NCBI RefSeq assembly: GCF_009755885.1
Contig: NZ_VYIX01000001.1
Span: 537,218-601,217, forward strand
Length of the DNA stretch: 64,000 bases
Direction of reading: 5' to 3'
DNA from: Brachyspira sp. SAP_772
GTDB taxonomy: Bacteria > Spirochaetota > Brachyspiria > Brachyspirales > Brachyspiraceae
Shown: positions 28,603 to 36,909 of the stretch, one piece after another
Layout: each line of letters opens with the position of its first letter
Position numbering within the stretch: the first letter of the stretch is position 1
The notes under the pieces: model-generated
Database searches by the model: none
Told to the model about the DNA's origin: nothing
Seen by the model: the letters and a program-made list of their open reading frames with translations, nothing else
Made by a program: the position numbers and the translations under genes

Positions 28603-30189
28603 ATGAAAGTTTTTAAAAATGCTAAAATATATTCTATGGATAAAAATGACAGCATTTATGAAGCTGTTGCTGTTGATAATGGTGTTATAGTTTTTGCAGG
28701 AAGCAATGAAGAGGTATTAAAAAAATATAAGGATGCATCTGAAATAATAGATTTAGAGGGAAAAACAGTTATACCGGGATTTAATGACAGTAATGTTAAT
28801 TTTGTAGTTTATGCTCGTTTTAATACTATGCTAGATTTGAGTAATTGCAAATCCATAAAAGAGGTTATTGAAATTGCTAAAAATGCTGAGAAGTGTGATA
28901 ATTGGCTTATAGGAAGAGGCTGGAATCAGGATTATTTTGAAGAGAAGAGAATGCTTAATAAACATGATTTAGATGAAATATCTAGCGAATATCCTGTTGC
29001 TTTTAGAAGATGCTGCGGAGAGATGATAGTAGCAAATAGTAAGGCTCTTGAGTTTTGCGGCATTACTGAGAGCATGAAATCTGACACTATAGATTTTGAG
29101 AATGGTCTTATATCTTCAAAATCTATGAGTTTAATATTATCAAAAATAAAATCTCTTGAGATGGATAAATTAAAAGAAATAATATTAGACACACAAGAAG
29201 AGTTTTTTAAGATGGGTATTACATCTGTTCAGACTGATGATTTAAGAGGGCTTCCTGATTTTGATTATAAGAAAGTAATAGATGCTTATCAAAAACTTCA
29301 TAGAGAAAAGAAATTAAAAATAAGAGTATGTGAACAGGCTGAGTTTATTAATAAGCAGGATATAGACGATTTTAGACAATACTACTACTATCAATATATT
29401 AATGATAATAGATTTAAAGTTGCTCGTATAAAACTTGTTATAGATGGAGGTATAGGCTCAAGAACTGCTTTACTTAGAGAAGATTATAATGATGCTCAAG
29501 GTGTTAGGGGAGTTAGTCAGTACAAGCAAGAAGAGCTTGATGAATTAGTAAAATATGCTAATAGTTTAGATTATTCTGTTATAATACAGGCTACTGGGGA
29601 CGCTGCTATAGAAATGGCATTAAACTCAATAGAGAAAATTAAAGATACTAAAGATTTTAAATATAGAAGAAACGGTTTGATAAATTGTCAGATAACAGAT
29701 AAAAAATTATTAGAGAGAATAAAAGAGTTAAATGTTTGTATATATTATCACCCTATATTTTTGAATTATGATATGCATATAGTTGAAGAGCGTGTTGGTA
29801 AGGAGAGAGCTCAAACAAGCTATGCTTACAAAACTGCTATGGATATGGGTATTCATATAGGTTTTGGTACTGCTGGTCCTGCTGGCGGAATTAACATAAT
29901 GGAAGGTATTCACTGTGCCGTTAATAGAGAAGATTTAAATGGTTGGCCAGAGGGCGGTTGGATGCCTGAAGAGAAGCTTACTGTTAAAGAGGCAGTTTAT
30001 TTATATACTATGGGAAGTGCTTATTTGTCTTCTGAAGATAAACTCAAAGGTAGCATAAAAGAAGATAAATTAGCAGATTTTATTGTATTAGATAGAGATA
30101 TTTTTGAAGTGGATAAAAAAGAAATAAAAGATATTAAAGTATTAAAAACTATTATTGATGGGGATATTGTATACAGCAGAGATAATTGA
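28603..30189 (+). CDS. YtcJ-like amidohydrolase-fold protein lacking the metal ligands
   Basis: The 528-residue protein aligns by eye along its whole length with YtcJ-type amidohydrolases (amidohydrolase_3): VIPGF near residue 60, WLIGRGWNQDYF, IDGGIGSRTALLREDYNDAQ, and KLADFIVLDRDIF at the C-terminus. However, the positions that hold the metal are replaced. The HxH after PGF(I)DS is NVN (GFNDSNVNF), the His of HAIGDRA is Gln (IIQATGDAA), the His of IEHAQ is missing (LINCQ), and the Asp of GSDAP is Ala (FGTAGPAGG). The fold appears kept but hydrolysis by the usual mechanism looks impossible. GGAGG precedes the start. It may be a pseudoenzyme with a binding role. Confidence 0.8.
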   Translation: MKVFKNAKIYSMDKNDSIYEAVAVDNGVIVFAGSNEEVLKKYKDASEIIDLEGKTVIPGFNDSNVNFVVYARFNTMLDLSNCKSIKEVIEIAKNAEKCDNWLIGRGWNQDYFEEKRMLNKHDLDEISSEYPVAFRRCCGEMIVANSKALEFCGITESMKSDTIDFENGLISSKSMSLILSKIKSLEMDKLKEIILDTQEEFFKMGITSVQTDDLRGLPDFDYKKVIDAYQKLHREKKLKIRVCEQAEFINKQDIDDFRQYYYYQYINDNRFKVARIKLVIDGGIGSRTALLREDYNDAQGVRGVSQYKQEELDELVKYANSLDYSVIIQATGDAAIEMALNSIEKIKDTKDFKYRRNGLINCQITDKKLLERIKELNVCIYYHPIFLNYDMHIVEERVGKERAQTSYAYKTAMDMGIHIGFGTAGPAGGINIMEGIHCAVNREDLNGWPEGGWMPEEKLTVKEAVYLYTMGSAYLSSEDKLKGSIKEDKLADFIVLDRDIFEVDKKEIKDIKVLKTIIDGDIVYSRDN

Positions 30190-30234
30190 TTTTCTTATTG
30201 ATTAAATAATAAATTAATATATTATTATTGTATT

Positions 30235-31251
30235 ATGTTTATTGAAGATTTTAAGTTTGTATTTCTTTTTATAATTATACCTGTACTAATATTTTTTTTA
30301 GTGACTTCTCGTTTTAAGGTAAATAAGGTATTATCTGTATTTACTAAAAATGCAAATTTTAAAAACGATAAAAATTATAAAAGAATATCCAAACTAAGAA
30401 TATTTTCTGCTTCATTTTTAATACTTGCATTATCTTTATCAATATTTGCATTGATGCAGCCTAAGTGGGGTATAATAGAGCAAAAAATAAGAACTAATAA
30501 TTATATGATAACTATATTATTAGATTTATCTCGTTCTATGGAGGGTGATGATGTATGGCCTTCAAGATTAGAAAGGGCAAAATTAGAAATAGAAGATTTT
30601 GTAAAAAACACGGATAATCTTTCTGTAGCTTTGGTTGGGTTTGCGGGCACTAGTTTTGTGGCTTCGCCTTTTACTCAGGATATGGAAACTTTTTCTTATA
30701 TATTAAATGAATTAAACACTAAATCTGTAACTTTGCAGGGCACTAGAATTGCAGATGCTTTAGTTACTGCTAAAAACACTTTTAATGTTAATATACCGGG
30801 AAAAAAATCTATCATACTTATAACAGACGGTGAGGACCATGCGGGGTATTTTGATAATATATTAAAAGAATTAAAAGACAATGATATTAGTGTTTATACT
30901 GTTGGTGTGGGTTCTGAACTTGGAGCTAGCATAAGCAGTGATATTGGCTATTCTGAAAAAACTGTTATATCAAAAAGAGATGATAAAACATTGCAATTAA
31001 TAGCAAACTCTACAGGCGGAAAATCTTATATTGCAGATAATGTATCTTTAAAAACTATATTTAATAATATAAAAAATAATATGGATAGTGTCTCTACAAT
31101 AAAAAATAATAGAAGCTATAAAGATAGATTTCAGATATTCTTGTTTGCTTCTACTATTTTAATTATAGTTGCCAGCATATTAAATATATTAACTCAAAAA
31201 AGAGTTCTTTACAAAAATAATAAAAGTAGTATCATTAAAGATACTAAATAA
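30235..31251 (+). CDS. BatA-like von Willebrand factor A membrane protein
   Basis: First gene of a Bat (Bacteroides aerotolerance-like) operon. The 338-residue protein has membrane segments at about residues 8-24 and 55-73 and a third near the C-terminus (about 294-314). Between them lies a VWA domain with a complete MIDAS start, DLSRS (Asp97, Ser99, Ser101), then AGTSFVASPFTQD and ITDGEDHAGYF. In other bacteria BatA/BatB act with a MoxR ATPase and a DUF58 protein; neither is present upstream here, where the neighbour is the amidohydrolase. It ends 14 bases before the next gene. Confidence 0.87.
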   Translation: MFIEDFKFVFLFIIIPVLIFFLVTSRFKVNKVLSVFTKNANFKNDKNYKRISKLRIFSASFLILALSLSIFALMQPKWGIIEQKIRTNNYMITILLDLSRSMEGDDVWPSRLERAKLEIEDFVKNTDNLSVALVGFAGTSFVASPFTQDMETFSYILNELNTKSVTLQGTRIADALVTAKNTFNVNIPGKKSIILITDGEDHAGYFDNILKELKDNDISVYTVGVGSELGASISSDIGYSEKTVISKRDDKTLQLIANSTGGKSYIADNVSLKTIFNNIKNNMDSVSTIKNNRSYKDRFQIFLFASTILIIVASILNILTQKRVLYKNNKSSIIKDTK

Positions 31252-31265
31252 TAAATAGGTGATTT

Positions 31266-32108
31266 GTGTTGTTTAGAGTAAAAGTATTGTTACTATTTTT
31301 AATATTATTTTCAAGCTCCTATGCTTTGTCTTTAAATGAGTTTACAGCGAAGATTGATGTTGATAGAGCTAATAGGTTATTAAGAAAAGGCGATTATGAT
31401 AACGCTATAAGCTTGTATGAGAAGGCTTTAAGTAAGATGCCTACATCTCCAGAAATTTATTATAATATGGGCACTACTTTATCTTCTATGGGAGAGATGG
31501 ACTCTGCTATTCAAGCCTTTGATATGGCTAAAAAAAACTTTACAGAAAAAACTTCTAAAGATATAAAAAACTCAACTTATTATAATGCTGGTATAAGCAA
31601 AATAGAAATAGAAGATTATGCGGGAGCTATAGAAGAGTTAATAGAAGCTTTGGTAAATAAGCCTGATGATAATAATGCAAAGAGTGCTTTAGAATATGCA
31701 AAAAAGAAATTAGAAGAGCAGAAAAAAAATAGCGGCGAGAGTGCTCAAAATAATAATAATGATAATCAAGATGATGCTAACTCTAATCAAAATAGTGAGG
31801 ATAATCAGGATAATAACAACAATCAAAATAATAATGGCAATAATCAAAATAACCAAGACAACAATCAGAATAATCAAGACAATCAAAATAATGATGATGA
31901 GCAGAATAATCAAAATAATAATGATAACCAAAACAATAATCAAGACAATAATCAAAATAATAATAATGGCAACGACAACGGAGATGATGAAGAGAAAAAC
32001 ACTCAAACTGATATTGATAGGCTCTTAGATTCATTAAGACAATATAGAAAAGATAAAGAAAATGATGATCAATATTATGGCGGAGGAAGAATTGATAAAG
32101 ACTGGTAA
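31266..32108 (+). CDS. BatC-like TPR protein with Asn/Gln-rich tail
   Basis: GTG start at 31266 with AGGTGA just upstream. The 280-residue product has a signal peptide-like N-terminus (VLLLFLILFSSSYALS), TPR motifs at about residues 38-140 (GDYDNAISLYEKALSKMPTS, PEIYYNMGTTLSSMGEMDSA), and a low-complexity Asn/Gln/Asp region at about 160-245. A conserved-looking end (DIDRLLDSLRQYRKDKENDD) follows. The tail is built from AAT, CAA and GAT codons, so it is prone to length change. TPR-plus-low-complexity matches BatC of Bat operons. The end overlaps the start of the BatD-like gene. Confidence 0.8.
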   Translation: MLFRVKVLLLFLILFSSSYALSLNEFTAKIDVDRANRLLRKGDYDNAISLYEKALSKMPTSPEIYYNMGTTLSSMGEMDSAIQAFDMAKKNFTEKTSKDIKNSTYYNAGISKIEIEDYAGAIEELIEALVNKPDDNNAKSALEYAKKKLEEQKKNSGESAQNNNNDNQDDANSNQNSEDNQDNNNNQNNNGNNQNNQDNNQNNQDNQNNDDEQNNQNNNDNQNNNQDNNQNNNNGNDNGDDEEKNTQTDIDRLLDSLRQYRKDKENDDQYYGGGRIDKDW

Positions 32109-33771
32109 AGTAATAATTATTCTATTATTTTTATTAAATGTTTCTGCCTTATTTTCTCAAACTACAATTACAGCTAAACTCTCTGATGAAAAAATAGGTA
32201 TCGGTGAAGTTTTTAGTTTATCTGTAACTATTAATAATACAAAAGGAAAAGTTACCATACCAAATATAGATGGTTTATTATTGAGAGGAACTTCGCAGAC
32301 AAGAAATATGACATTAAGCGGGGGAACTTTTAAATCCATTCAAACATATAGTTATACTTATGTGGCAAATAGGGTTGGAATATATAATATAGATAATATC
32401 ACTGTAAAGATAGATAATACAACTTACAAAGCAAATCCCCTTACTTTAGAAGTTGTAGATGAGCCTGTTAGAGAAAGAGAAAGCGATGCTCCTGATTCTG
32501 ATTCTTTTGACAGATTTATGAATTATTCTGAAGATATACATGTTGAAAACACTATAAACAAAACAGAAGTATATTTGTATGAGCCTATATATATTACACA
32601 AAAAGCCTACACTCATGTTCCTGTTAATGTGGTTGGCATATCTAAAATAGCTGACAGAACAGATTTTATTTCTTATACAGATTCTTCAGAGTACAATTCT
32701 TTTACAGAGATAATTGACGGAAAGAGAGTAAGTGTTATACCATTAAAAAAAGAGGTGTTATACGCTCTAAAAGATGGAAATAAAAACATCATCACTACTG
32801 AGTTTGTTTTTGAAAAGAATAATATGTTTTTTGATAGGGTGCTTTATGGGGAAGAAGAATATAACATAAAGGTGCTTCCTCTTCCTGATAACACTGGGTA
32901 CAAAAACTTTTCTGGCGGTGTTGGAGAGTTTGATTTTACAGTTAAGGCTAACAAAACTAATTTGAAAATAGGTGAAGAGGTTGTTGTTAGTTTAGAGGTT
33001 TTTGGAGAGGGTAATACTTCTATTATAAATATGCCTAGCATTGATACAAATATCAATAAATATTTTTCTGTTTATCAGCCTAAAACTTATGAAACTAATT
33101 GGTTTGAAGATGATAAAATGATGGCTAAAAAGACAAAACAATATGTGATGGTGGCAACTAATAGCGGAGAGTTTAGTTTGTCAAATATAGCTTTTTGTTA
33201 TTTTTCTCCAGATGCTAAAAGCTATAGTAATGTTTATTCAGGCAATATATCTTTTTCTATGATGGGCGGAAATATTGGCTCTTCTCATTTTGTTGATAAT
33301 AATAATGAACCTAATATCATCAATATTAAAGACACTTATATTAAAAATGAAAAGCCTTTTAATTTATTGAATATTAATATTGTTTATATTTATATACTTA
33401 TTTTAATAGTATTTTCTTTTATTATAGTTTTTTCGAAAAAGCTTAAAACATTAGCTTTAGCTTCTTCAAATAACAATAAAGAATCTGGTATTAGTGTTAT
33501 GATCACAAATTATAACGAAGGAAATAGGGAAGAGTATTGTAAGAGTGTTATTTCTTATATTGAAAAAGAGATTAAAAAGAAATTAAATACGAACTCTAGA
33601 AATATTTATTTGGAATTAAATGGCATAGCAGAAGAAGAGAAAATAAAAGAAATAAAATCTATAATAGATTCTTGTGAGAGGGAGCTTTATTCTGGAAGTA
33701 AATCGAGTGAAAATATAGATTATCATAGTAAGGCTATTGAAATAATTACTAGTATTAATAAAAAGAAGTGA
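32092..33771 (+). CDS. BatD-like oxygen-tolerance membrane protein
   Basis: I prefer TTG 32092, preceded by GGAGG five bases upstream, because the product then begins MIKTGKVIIILLFLL with a normal signal peptide ending SALFSQ. ATG 32077 and ATG 32062 are in-frame alternatives. The 559-residue protein has repeated Ig-like beta segments (ITAKLSDEKIGIGEVFSLSV, FTVKANKTNLKIGEEVVVSL), typical of BatD. A membrane segment lies at about residue 440 (VYIYILILIVFSFIIVFSKK), followed by a cytoplasmic tail of about 100 residues. It overlaps the BatC-like gene by 17 bases and is 9 bases from the BatE-like gene. Confidence 0.82.
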   Translation: MIKTGKVIIILLFLLNVSALFSQTTITAKLSDEKIGIGEVFSLSVTINNTKGKVTIPNIDGLLLRGTSQTRNMTLSGGTFKSIQTYSYTYVANRVGIYNIDNITVKIDNTTYKANPLTLEVVDEPVRERESDAPDSDSFDRFMNYSEDIHVENTINKTEVYLYEPIYITQKAYTHVPVNVVGISKIADRTDFISYTDSSEYNSFTEIIDGKRVSVIPLKKEVLYALKDGNKNIITTEFVFEKNNMFFDRVLYGEEEYNIKVLPLPDNTGYKNFSGGVGEFDFTVKANKTNLKIGEEVVVSLEVFGEGNTSIINMPSIDTNINKYFSVYQPKTYETNWFEDDKMMAKKTKQYVMVATNSGEFSLSNIAFCYFSPDAKSYSNVYSGNISFSMMGGNIGSSHFVDNNNEPNIINIKDTYIKNEKPFNLLNINIVYIYILILIVFSFIIVFSKKLKTLALASSNNNKESGISVMITNYNEGNREEYCKSVISYIEKEIKKKLNTNSRNIYLELNGIAEEEKIKEIKSIIDSCERELYSGSKSSENIDYHSKAIEIITSINKKK

Positions 33772-33780
33772 CTTTTATTT

Positions 33781-34458
33781 ATGAGTATTAAAAAAATTAT
33801 TATAATGTTTTTAATATTTGGATGCAATTTCCTTTTTGCTCAAAATGATTTAGAGAACATCAATAATATATTTAAAAATGCAAATGATTTATATAATCAA
33901 GGAATGTATATAGAAGCCAATAATTTATATCTTAATTTAGTAAGCTCTAATGTTGTTTCTAAAGATTTGTATTATAATTTAGCTTCTTCATATTATGAGA
34001 TTAATAGTAATGGTTATGCTGTGTTATGGTATGAGAGAGCTTTGAATATAGCACCTTTCGACAAAGATATTAAAAACAATATAAATAAAATAACAGAGAG
34101 AAAAGATTATGATTCTTTTTATATAATTGGTTTTTATGTAAGTTTGGTTTTGTTCGTATTTTTTACAGTGTTTTTATTTGTATCGTTTATGAAAAAGAAA
34201 CACACAAATTGGTTATTATTAATTTTATCTGTTATTTTACTTGTTTTTTCTATATACTCATATAACACTATAAAATCAGATTATATTATAATAGTTAAAA
34301 ATACCAACATATATAGCGGGAGCAGTTTAAAGTCTGATATAGTTTCTAGTGTATATGAGGGTGAGAAATTTAGAGTGATAAAAGAGTCTTCTAATTGGTA
34401 TTATGTTAATGGGATATCAAAAGGCTGGATTAACAAAGAGTACTTTGAAAAGATATAA
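33781..34458 (+). CDS. BatE-like TPR/SH3 membrane protein
   Basis: Last gene of the Bat operon. The 225-residue protein has a signal peptide (MSIKKIIIMFLIFGCNFLFA) and a TPR pair at about residues 30-100 (ANDLYNQGMYIEANNLYLNL, NGYAVLWYERALNIAPFDKD). Two membrane segments follow at about 118-160 (IIGFYVSLVLFVFFTVFLF, WLLLILSVILLVFSIYSY). A bacterial SH3 domain ends the protein (IVKNTNIYSGSSLKSDIVSS to VNGISKGWINKEYF). That architecture is BatE. No clear ribosome site is visible before the ATG, so translation may be coupled to the BatD-like gene 9 bases upstream. Its stop codon directly abuts the stop of the convergent UbiB-like gene. Confidence 0.82.
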   Translation: MSIKKIIIMFLIFGCNFLFAQNDLENINNIFKNANDLYNQGMYIEANNLYLNLVSSNVVSKDLYYNLASSYYEINSNGYAVLWYERALNIAPFDKDIKNNINKITERKDYDSFYIIGFYVSLVLFVFFTVFLFVSFMKKKHTNWLLLILSVILLVFSIYSYNTIKSDYIIIVKNTNIYSGSSLKSDIVSSVYEGEKFRVIKESSNWYYVNGISKGWINKEYFEKI

Positions 34459-36135
34459 TTATTTTTTCTTTACATACTTTCTTATAAATCTGCTTATAAT
34501 CATAATAAATCCCATTATTCCAGATAATAAAAATCCCACAAGCCCAACTAATGATATACCATGTATTAGAGGCGGCATTTTGGTAGCTATTATAAGTCCG
34601 CTTGAAATAATTAATGAAGCTAATACTATAGAATAACTTAATCTGTCTCCCAAGCTATCCAAAGTATTTGCAAGAGTGTCAAGTTTTTTATGTTCAAGCT
34701 GTATTCTAATATTGCCTTTTCTCATTAGGTTTATAACTTCACCCAAATCAGAAGGCACATTTTTTAAAACATGAAAATAATCACTAATTACATTTCTAGA
34801 TTGTTTTAATAGATTATCAGGTTTTAATTGTTCTTTAACATATTTGAAAGCAAAAGGCTTTATATGTTCTACTAATTTAAGGTCTTTATCCAAATCTCTT
34901 CCAACGCCTTCTAATACTATTAATGATTTTATAAGAAGCATTATATTTCCAGAGAGCATTAGCCTAAACTCTCTTATTATAGATATAAGTTCATTGAATA
35001 TATCTTCTATGTTAATGTTTTCTAATGGCATATCTATGTATTTGTTTATAAGCATAAATATAGCCATATTAAAATCTTCCATGTTTTGTATTTCACTATG
35101 GTCGCATAAATCTAATACGGCTTTAGAAAGATTAATATAATCAGCATTATTAATACTCATTATAAGAGAAGAGAAAGCCTCTTTTGAAGTTGGAGGAATA
35201 AAACCTATCATACCGAAATCTAAAAAACATAATACATTATTATCCAAAGCCATTAAATTACCGGGGTGAGGGTCAGCATGGAAGAAACCTAATTTAAATA
35301 TCTGCTCCAATACACAATCAACACCAATAGAAACTAATTTTTTTTTGTCATATCTTGTATCATCAGGACTAATATCAGAGATTTTAATTCCTTCTATATA
35401 TTCCATTGTCAATATATTTTTTGTACTATATTCTTCATAGATTTTTGCTATTTTTATATTTTTATTATTTTTGAAATATTTTTGAAATTTTATAGTGTTG
35501 TTTTTTTCAAAATTAAAATCCAATTCTTGTAAGAGCTGATTTTTAAAAGCCTTTATTAACTTCTCTGGTCTTATTAAAGCAAACTCTTCATTATATTTTT
35601 CTAATATAGAAGAAAGCCAAGTAATTATCTCAATATCATTAAGTATATTCTCTTCTATGTTTGGTCTTTTTACTTTTATAGCAACTTTTTCACCTGTTTT
35701 TAATACAGCAATATGTACTTGGGAAATTGAGGCACTTGCTTTAGGGGTAGTGTCAAAAGACTCTAAAGCTTCACTTATAGGTTTTTGTAATTCCTGTTCT
35801 ACTATTGCTACAGCCTCTTTTTCATCGAAAGGCTTAACATTATTTTGAAGTTTTTTTAATTCATCAATAATGTCTTTAGGAAGTATATCGCTTCTGTTTG
35901 AAAGTATTTGTCCTAGCTTTATAAATGTAGTCCCGAGTTCTTCACAAGCCATTCTTATTCTCTGGCCTCGTGTGTAGCTTCTTAAATCCACTCCTTTATA
36001 TTTTACATTAAATTTTTGTATTGGATTTTTTACTAATTTTAATATAGGAGTAACAGCAATTATATCTTTAAAACCATATGCCATTATAACTGATACAATT
36101 TCTTTTGTCCTATTTAAAGATTTTTTCCCCTTCAT
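34459..36135 (-). CDS. ABC1/UbiB-family atypical kinase
   Basis: I choose ATG 36135 (558 residues); the frame extends five codons further to a TTG. Family motifs are present: the KxGQ motif in FIKLGQILSNRSD, ASASISQVHIAVLKTGEKVA with the Ala-rich nucleotide loop, FFHADPHPGNLMAL and LDFGMIGF. Two membrane segments occupy the C-terminus (about 500-550). UbiB proteins support ubiquinone synthesis in respiring bacteria, but here no quinone gene is nearby, so a lipid-linked role is more likely. It is probably co-transcribed with the phasin-like gene immediately upstream (67-base gap). Confidence 0.9.
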   Translation of the reverse strand: MKGKKSLNRTKEIVSVIMAYGFKDIIAVTPILKLVKNPIQKFNVKYKGVDLRSYTRGQRIRMACEELGTTFIKLGQILSNRSDILPKDIIDELKKLQNNVKPFDEKEAVAIVEQELQKPISEALESFDTTPKASASISQVHIAVLKTGEKVAIKVKRPNIEENILNDIEIITWLSSILEKYNEEFALIRPEKLIKAFKNQLLQELDFNFEKNNTIKFQKYFKNNKNIKIAKIYEEYSTKNILTMEYIEGIKISDISPDDTRYDKKKLVSIGVDCVLEQIFKLGFFHADPHPGNLMALDNNVLCFLDFGMIGFIPPTSKEAFSSLIMSINNADYINLSKAVLDLCDHSEIQNMEDFNMAIFMLINKYIDMPLENINIEDIFNELISIIREFRLMLSGNIMLLIKSLIVLEGVGRDLDKDLKLVEHIKPFAFKYVKEQLKPDNLLKQSRNVISDYFHVLKNVPSDLGEVINLMRKGNIRIQLEHKKLDTLANTLDSLGDRLSYSIVLASLIISSGLIIATKMPPLIHGISLVGLVGFLLSGIMGFIMIISRFIRKYVKKK

Positions 36136-36201
36136 CACGATATGCCCCAAAATATTTATTTATTATTAAAGATAATAATATTATAATTTTTTGTTTGTAA
36201 A

Positions 36202-36510
36202 TTATTGCTGATTATTTATTTTGCTTTTTAATTCTTCTAATTCTTTTTTTATAGCATCATATTCTTCTTTTTTTACGTAACCAGCTTTATCCATAGTGTG
36301 TTGTATTCTTTCATCCAAATATTGAGTTATTTCTTCTTTGGTTTCATTAGCCTTACTAACCATTTCTTTTACAAATTTCTCACCTTCTTCTGTGCTCATG
36401 TTTTTATCTTTTATAAACTCTTTTGCAGCCTCTTCTACTTTTTCTTTTCCTTTAAGCATAAATCCTATACCAGTATAAATACCAGATTTTATTTCATCAG
36501 AAATTCCCAT
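36202..36510 (-). CDS. phasin-like coiled-coil protein
   Basis: The 102-residue protein resembles the small phasin/PhaF-like family: an N-terminal helix GIYTGIGFMLKGKEKVEEAA, a charged middle (KNMSTEEGEKFVKEMVSKAN), and a C-terminal coiled coil (EEYDAIKKELEELKSKINNQ). Such proteins sit beside ABC1/UbiB-like kinases in several bacteria, as here. True phasins coat polyhydroxyalkanoate granules; nothing in this window shows that the organism makes them. AAGGAGGAAT precedes the ATG, a strong ribosome site. Confidence 0.6.
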   Translation of the reverse strand: MGISDEIKSGIYTGIGFMLKGKEKVEEAAKEFIKDKNMSTEEGEKFVKEMVSKANETKEEITQYLDERIQHTMDKAGYVKKEEYDAIKKELEELKSKINNQQ

Positions 36511-36653
36511 AGTTATTCCTCCTTAGGAAATTATTAATTTATTTTATTATCTTTTTTTTTAATAAAAAGTCAACACTCTCAAATTATATATAAGTATTTT
36601 TTTTGATTATATTTTATTGTATATTTTTTTATAAAAAATATTTGCTTTTGCTA

Positions 36654-36682
36654 TTGCAATATTATTAGAAGTATTATATAAT
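36654..36682 (+). promoter_or_regulatory. sigma-70 promoter of the ilv operon
   Basis: TTGCAA (36654-36659), a 17-base spacer and TATAAT (36677-36682). It lies 33 bases before the leader-peptide start and 228 bases before ilvB, leaving a long leader transcript. Confidence 0.75.
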
Positions 36683-36695
36683 ACTATAAAAATAA

Positions 36696-36904
36696 GATAA
36701 GGAGAAGATGAATAATGAAGTCATTTTTCACACATTTCAATCAAATTAGCATATCTATTATTCTCCTATCTCTCATTATTATCCTGTAAAGTTTTTATCA
36801 TAACAAATTACACACACAAAAAATAAAACAAAAAAATAATAAATTATATTCTGTTATATTTGTATATATTTTTGCAATACTATATTTCAGTAGATTTTAG
36901 GAGA
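36696..36904 (+). promoter_or_regulatory. candidate ilv attenuator region with competing pairings
   Basis: Three pairings are visible. First, the leader ribosome site (36696-36706, GATAAGGAGAA) can pair with 36761-36770 (TTCTCCTATC) inside the leader's Ile/Leu codons. Second, AATAATGA (36711-36718) is complementary to TCATTATT (36773-36780). Third, TCTCCTA (36762-36768) is exactly complementary to TAGGAGA (36898-36904), the ilvB ribosome site. No GC-rich hairpin with a T-run lies between leader and ilvB. This points to control of ilvB translation by where a ribosome sits on the leader. The folding is inferred by eye. Confidence 0.55.
36715..36789 (+). CDS. ilv leader peptide rich in isoleucine and leucine
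   Basis: A 24-codon frame with AGGAGA nine bases before its ATG. It begins MKSFFTHFNQ and ends ISISIILLSLIIIL: 11 of the last 14 codons are Ile or Leu (seven Ile, four Leu) and there is no Val. Position (between a consensus promoter and ilvB), size and codon content match attenuator leader peptides of branched-chain amino acid operons in other bacteria. A ribosome starved for charged tRNA-Ile or tRNA-Leu would stall over 36745-36786, covering the segment complementary to the ilvB ribosome site. The peptide itself is unlikely to have a function. Confidence 0.75.
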   Translation: MKSFFTHFNQISISIILLSLIIIL

Positions 36905-36909
36905 TTTTT

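Noticed and set aside
31710..32034. Several overlapping frames on both strands opposite the BatC-like gene
   Set aside because: They are other-frame readings of the Asn/Gln/Asp codon repeats (giving Ile/Val or Tyr/His runs), with no ribosome sites.
36783..36900. Classical transcription terminator between the ilv leader and ilvB
   Set aside because: The stretch is almost all A/T with no GC-rich stem followed by a T-run, so classical transcriptional attenuation is not supported.
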